Origin: Treponema vincentii
Lineage (GTDB): Bacteria; Spirochaetota; Spirochaetia; Treponematales; Treponemataceae
Assembly: GCF_018336815.1 (NCBI RefSeq)
Contig: NZ_CP050497.1
Span: 1 to 64,000 of the forward strand
Reading direction: 5' to 3'
Length of the DNA: 64,000 nt
How positions within the stretch are numbered: the first letter of the stretch is position 1; each line of letters opens with the position of its first letter. Shown piece after piece: positions 59,752-64,000 of the stretch. The notes under the pieces were generated by a model. It was not told the DNA's origin and did no database searches. It saw only the letters and a list, made by a program, of their open reading frames with translations. The position numbers were made by a program, and so were the translations under genes.

Positions 59752-61103
59752 TTCCAAATCGTCCGCATTTTTTTATACCACCTATACACGACTGCAACGG
59801 CAAATAGGAAGGATAAAAAATCGGAAACCGGTTGCAGCAGGTAGATGCCGGTTTTGCCGTATACGGCAGGCAGAAGATATAGGAGTGGTACATAAAAGAA
59901 ACCCTGCCGTGAAATTGATATGAGGAGCGCTGAAAAATAATTGCCGATATTCTGCATGAACATACTACTGACGGCAAAAGCGCCGAGCAACGGAAGCGAA
60001 AAGCATTGCATCCTGAGTATCGTAATTCCGGTAGACACAACTTCATCATCATTGGACATAAGATGAATACATTGTTCGGCGAAGATGAATAGGATTATTG
60101 AAGCGACTGTTAAAAAAATTGTTCCCACGGTAACAGTCGTAATAAAGGCCCTTTTTACCCGCTCATATTGTTGAGCACCGTAATTCATCGCACAAATCGG
60201 TTGAAACCCCTGCCCCCAACCGATCATAATCATAAAAGCCACTGCAACAATTTTTGAACTTATTGTTAAAGCAGCGATCATACTTTCGCCGTACTGCGCC
60301 GCCGTAACATTGAGCAGCACCAATGCAGCACCGGTAATTGCCTGCCGCGAAAAATTGGGAAGCCCCCCTGCAAGAATATGATACACACGCGCTTTACTGC
60401 ATTGAACTTTTTTTATGCTAAAAGAAATAGCTCCGCGGCTTCGAGCAAGTGCGGTCAGCACAATACATCCGATAATCTGACCGATCAGTGTTGCATATCC
60501 GGCGCCGATAAATCCCATATTAAGCGGAAACATCAATAACGGATCCAGTACCATATTGCTCAGCATTCCGGACAATAATCCGATCATTCCATCGCGTACA
60601 TTTCCGCATAAGCGCAGCTGATTATACACGGTTATTGCATATAAGCTGAACGGAATGCTGATGATAATGATCTTTAAATACTGCACGGTAAAGGCGAGCA
60701 CGTCTTGAGATGCACTGCCGCCGATCAGTGTTGCAAGCGGTACAACAAAAATATATGCTGCGATTGCGATTACGATGCCGGTTACGATTGCAATGACAAT
60801 GCCTATCGACGAAATGATTTCCGCTTCCGCATAATCGTGTTCTCCGATTTTCTTTGACATTACGTTACCGCTGCCGTAACCGTACCAAAACCCGATTGCT
60901 TGAATAACACTGACAAAACTGAACACCACACCGATTGCCGCAATCATCGATCTATTGTGTAATTGTCCGACAAAAAAGGTATCGGTTAAATTGTATATAA
61001 CACTGATCAGCATACCGATTATAGTCGGAATTGCCGTTTTAATGAGCAACGGAAAAATCGGTTTTGTTAAAATATTCAATCGCCTTTGTTCTTTTAAATC
61101 CAT
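59748..61103 (-). CDS. MATE-family efflux transporter
   Basis: 451 residues, 12 membrane segments in two similar halves. Features: KPIFPLLIKTAIPTIIGMLISVIYNLTDTFFVGQL (parts) at the N-terminus, FSVIQAIGFWYGYGSGNVMSKKIGE, and the second-half counterpart GGLPNFSRQAITGAALVLLN, WGQGFQPICAMNYGA. Na+ or H+ driven export of cationic drugs or metabolites. Ends on the remnant PIN gene; its upstream region holds palindrome E after about 110 bases. Confidence 0.92.
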   Translation of the reverse strand: MDLKEQRRLNILTKPIFPLLIKTAIPTIIGMLISVIYNLTDTFFVGQLHNRSMIAAIGVVFSFVSVIQAIGFWYGYGSGNVMSKKIGEHDYAEAEIISSIGIVIAIVTGIVIAIAAYIFVVPLATLIGGSASQDVLAFTVQYLKIIIISIPFSLYAITVYNQLRLCGNVRDGMIGLLSGMLSNMVLDPLLMFPLNMGFIGAGYATLIGQIIGCIVLTALARSRGAISFSIKKVQCSKARVYHILAGGLPNFSRQAITGAALVLLNVTAAQYGESMIAALTISSKIVAVAFMIMIGWGQGFQPICAMNYGAQQYERVKRAFITTVTVGTIFLTVASIILFIFAEQCIHLMSNDDEVVSTGITILRMQCFSLPLLGAFAVSSMFMQNIGNYFSALLISISRQGFFYVPLLYLLPAVYGKTGIYLLQPVSDFLSFLFAVAVVYRWYKKMRTIWN

Positions 61104-61210
61104 CCCAGCAACTCCGTAATGTAAGGCAACCGTATCGGAAATCTTTTGAACGGTTGCTTTCCTTTAGTGGAAAATTTTAAATAAAATTTCCCACCATTTT
61201 TTCAAACTCA

Positions 61211-61354
61211 GTGCAGATGCATCAGGAAGTGTGGATCAAGTAACGCAGAATACGTGAGGCAGAGCAACCATTTGAGCCGCAAAGCGGCGAAACTCTGGTT
61301 GAACGGACTCACGTATTCTGCGGCATAGCTAAAAAGCACCTGATGCGTCTGCAC
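61211..61354. repeat. Nested palindrome E (same family as B, inverted)
   Basis: Outer arms GTGCAGATGCATCAGG (61211-61226) and CCTGATGCGTCTGCAC (61339-61354), 15 of 16. Middle arms CGCAGAATACGTGAG (61244-61258) and its exact complement (61308-61322). Core CAACCATTTG...CTCTGGTTG (61265-61299), i.e. the family core on the minus strand. The right arm contains the last codons and stop of the phosphotransferase gene. Confidence 0.9.
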
Positions 61355-62687
61355 AGCTCCGTACTTCACCCTTGTTTCCGTTAACGGTGATGAGGTCGCC
61401 GTCCTTGAATTTGGCGGTGGCGAAACCGACACCCAATACTGCCGGTATATTAAATTCCCGTGCAACAATCGCTGCATGGCTGAGTGCAGAGCCGGTATCT
61501 GCAACGACAGCACTTGCAAGTTTAAAAAGCGGTGTCCATTCAGGATCGGTGAGATGACACACCAGCACATCTCCTTTTTGCATCTTATAAAATTCTTCAG
61601 GTGTGCGGATAATGCGTACCGTTCCTACAGCAGTTCCCGGGCTTCCGCTCACCCCTTTCAGCACATCCCCTTTTGAATCAAACACCAGTAATTTTGAAGC
61701 TTCCCAAACTTTTCCCGCAAGCGGAAATTTTTCATTCCGTCTTGCGATCTTTTCTTTATAAACATCACTGATATATCCGGCTTTCAACACTTCCAGTAAT
61801 TCACGATGAAAAAGATTTGCAATTCCGTTTTTATAATCTCCGCTGTTTAAGAGCAGAATATTTATCCGCTTTACACACTGTCTGACATAATAAAAGAGTG
61901 TTTCCCAGAGATACTGCGATTCTTCTCGAACAACATGAAAATACCGGAAGCGCTGTATGTCTTTTTCTATACGCGGATATTTGTTTCCATAAATACGCTT
62001 TAATTGCTGTATTAAATCCGTATAATTCTTGTTATCATGAGAATGCTGATCGGATGTATCAGCGGTGTTTAATAACGGGCGTATAATATTGACAAGCCTA
62101 TAGGGATCCTCGATAAATGTTTTTGCTTCGATGCAATAGCAGTTGTAGTCAGACTTAAAACCATTCTCTTTAATAAAATCATCCGCAAGCTGCTTAAATG
62201 CAGGAAAATCGGCACACAGTGTGTTGAATCTTTCGCCTGATAGTATGGCTTCCGTTAGGGCTGTGTTTTTCCGTATCGTATCCGCTATGCGAGAAACAGC
62301 ATTGGTAACGACCGCTGTTTTATTATTGAGTTCCCAATAAAAATCAAAGGCGGAATAATTCGTATCTACACGTTGTATTATTTTGGTGAATTTTTTGCTC
62401 ATTAAAAAAGACGGGAATAATGCATACTTAAATCTATCGTATGCAAGTTTTTCTGTCAGCACATAACTTCGTTCCATAAATGCAGTACATTCGGCTAAAC
62501 TCATATTTTCAAAATCTAAGGTTTTAATATGCGCTATTTCTTGTTCATATTGAGTCATAAAATTTTTACATACTTCTACACAATAGTCAAAATTTTTAAG
62601 CATCCGAATAATTTTAAAAATATGAAAAATACGCAGCGTAAACCCTTTTTTTGTTTTCCGGAAGCGTCTGAATACCATCGTCATCAA
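61329..62687 (-). pseudogene. PEP-synthase/rifampicin-phosphotransferase-like enzyme, C-terminal part
   Basis: 452 codons. A helical middle region (KIIRMLKNFDYCVEVCKNF, MEEL-like segments) leads to the C-terminal phosphohistidine domain GSPGTAVGTVRIIRTPEEFYK...VADTGSALSHAAIVAREFNIPAVLGVG with the mobile His in LSHAAIVARE. The first about 20 residues are out-of-frame sequence: with one A removed from an A7 run (62646-62652) this part joins the upstream one as GIQTLPENKKGFTLRIFHIF. The final arrangement lacks a PEP-binding barrel, as in rifampicin phosphotransferase. Confidence 0.8.
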
Positions 62688-63825
62688 TTACAGGGTTTGA
62701 ATTAAAAACAATACCGCCTTCTGCGAATATCCGTGCTTTTTGGTTGTTAATTGCTAGCATATAATCAAAGTCCAGTGCACGGTATGCAAACGGCATTTTT
62801 TCAAACTGAAAAGCCATATTTTGTTTCATCATTCGTGTTAATTTACTACCTTTGAGATATTCCTGAACTAGCTTCTTATCATCATTATTTTTTAAGGTTG
62901 TTATTGCACGTGCTTGCAAAATATATATTTCGTTCTTTTGTATTGCCCATTCAATATCCATCGGCATACCGTAGTGTTTTTCTATTTTTAGTGCAGCGCT
63001 CAATAGAGCTGCAATCTCAGTATCATTCAATGCCCGCGCTGTTCTTTTTTCCTCGCTTACCGATTCTTCTTTTGTGTTTTTATCTGCATAAACAATTTGC
63101 GTTTCTTTACTTCCGATAGTTACTTCTAGCACATCGCCTGATTTATTTACAATATAGCTATCTGCCGTTACACGGCCGCTTACCACACTTTCCCCCAATC
63201 CGTAACTTGCGTTGATCTGTATTTCATCTTTGTTTTGTGTTACCGGATTGACGGTAAACAGAACGCCCGCTTTCTCGCTTTCTACCATTTCTTGAATGAC
63301 AACGGCAATCGCAACACCGCTTTGATTATATCCTTGGTTAAATCGATAGCGTACCGCTCTCTCTCCCCATAGTGAAGCATAACAATGGCGTATTTGAAGC
63401 AGGACATCTTCTATCCCTTGCACATTTAAATACGTTTCCTGCTGACCTGCAAAACTTGCATCGGGTAAATCTTCCGCTGTTGCTGATGAGCGAACCGCAA
63501 CTCTCGCAGCTTCTCCGAGTTCTGCATATTTATTCCGTATCTCTTTTTCCAATTGAGCAGGAAAATGTCCTGTTATGATTTTCTTCCGAAATGTACCGAC
63601 TGCGGATAACAAGGCTTGTTCATCCGTTTGCGCCTCTGTAAGAACGCGCAAGATAATTTCATCTATGTTATTTTCTTTGAGAAATTCTCGATACGCATCT
63701 GCGGTAATCACAAATCCCTTAGGAACCGGTATTCCCGCAGCAGTCATCTCGCCAAGGTTAGCGCCCTTACCGCCTGCAATGAGTACATCATCTTTATGTA
63801 TCTGTGTAAAATCAGCTATCCGCAT
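62614..63825 (-). pseudogene. PEP-synthase/rifampicin-phosphotransferase-like enzyme, N-terminal ATP-binding part
   Basis: 403 codons; ATP-grasp PPDK_N domain: AGGKGANLGEMTAAGIPVPKGFVIT, RVAVRSSATAEDLPDASFAGQQETYLNV (parts), GVLFTVNPVTQNKDEIQINASYGLGESVVSGRVTAD (parts) and IEWAIQKNEIYILQARAIT. The frame is lost after LPENKK at the A7 run and stops 13 residues later. Together the two parts would give one protein of about 830 residues, the size of rifampicin phosphotransferase, although substrate cannot be told. Confidence 0.82.
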
Positions 63826-63907
63826 TATTCAACTCCTTTAAGGAAAAACGCTTACAGTATTTTCAGTGCGGTTTCTCTGTATGCCTTTTTCTTTTAAACG
63901 CTTACAT

Positions 63908-64000
63908 TCATACTTCTATATATTTGTGCACAACTCCGGCAATATATGTTCGCAGCACATCATTAAAATACGCTTCATCAAATTGATAACACTGAGAACA
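63908..64000 (-). CDS. Partial gene at window edge, possibly a TetR-type regulator C-terminus
   Basis: The last 30 codons (SQCYQFDEAYFNDVLRTYIAGVVHKYIEV, stop at 63908-63910) run in from beyond the window. The amphipathic helix pattern resembles C-termini of TetR-family regulators, but the fragment is too short to be sure. The 63826-63907 gap holds two copies of AAACGCTTACA-type sequence (63846-63856 and about 63897-63906), possibly binding sites. Confidence 0.35.
   Translation of the reverse strand, partial: CSQCYQFDEAYFNDVLRTYIAGVVHKYIEV

Noticed and set aside
1-64000. CRISPR array, prophage or rRNA operon
   Set aside because: No regularly spaced direct repeats, phage structural genes or rRNA sequence were seen in the window.

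Overview
This is the start of a circular chromosome, opening on dnaA. The organism is a host-associated, probably oral, Treponema of the T. medium / T. vincentii / T. denticola group. Evidence: a cystalysin-type C-S lyase, a fused licCA choline kinase/cytidylyltransferase next to a BCCT transporter, a tryptophan-rich 'FTADIEDV' treponemal lipoprotein, a DUF2715-type protein, potABC, and moderate GC with many intergenic hairpins. No rRNA, prophage or CRISPR array is present; tRNA-Val(CAC) and tRNA-Cys(GCA) are.

Layout. 0-8.2 kb: dnaA, a conserved hypothetical gene, a PTS_EIIC_2-like membrane protein, a phosphodiesterase, a lipoprotein, and potCBA without an obvious potD. 8.2-10.3 kb: a complete ISAs1-family element (18-bp inverted repeats, 9-bp target duplication) in the 3' end of a treponemal lipoprotein gene. 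10.5-15.4 kb: a BMP-type (nucleoside-like) ABC importer behind a leader of consecutive hairpins. 15.4-24.5 kb: a defence island holding all four Wadjet components in an unusual order. jetC, jetD and jetA lie on the minus strand downstream of an MNT-HEPN pair and a Fic protein. jetB (DUF4194) is separate, divergent, and flanked by direct repeats. 24.7-32.4 kb: galK, two CorC/HlyC-type CBS membrane proteins, a hypothetical protein, thioredoxin and a YmdB-like phosphodiesterase. 32.4-39.8 kb: the suf Fe-S operon (sufC, sufB, sufD ... sufS) split by a BsuBI/PstI-type restriction-modification pair whose endonuclease is frameshifted at a homopolymer. 39.8-41.3 kb: higBA with its operator, and VapBC remnants beside tRNA-Val. 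41.4-50.3 kb: aroC, tRNA-Cys, tatD, cystalysin, the choline/phosphocholine module and L-lactate dehydrogenase. 50.4-57.8 kb: two ABC exporter half-transporters with a GNAT and a methyltransferase, then a YgbA-methyltransferase fusion and a head-GIN lipoprotein. 57.9-59.8 kb: a graveyard of broken defence genes (type III Mod, Rpn, BrnA-like, PIN). 59.7-64 kb: a MATE exporter and a frameshifted PEP-synthase/rifampicin-phosphotransferase-like enzyme.

Three structural layers are not explained by the genes. (1) A family of about 125-145 bp nested palindromes (21.8, 25.9, 36.2, 61.2 kb) has a conserved core but arms that change together between copies. (2) A family of hairpins has long, unrelated, perfectly paired stems and a nearly constant hexaloop that reads ACANGGANGU on one strand, close to the CsrA-binding consensus. 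(3) A family of about 40-60 bp palindromes includes one copy for which an uninterrupted 'empty site' can be read in the same window. Three genes are broken by a single extra A in an A6/A7 run, which means either slippage (phase variation) or systematic sequencing error.

All calls rest on reading the sequence and remembered family features; no database search was run.
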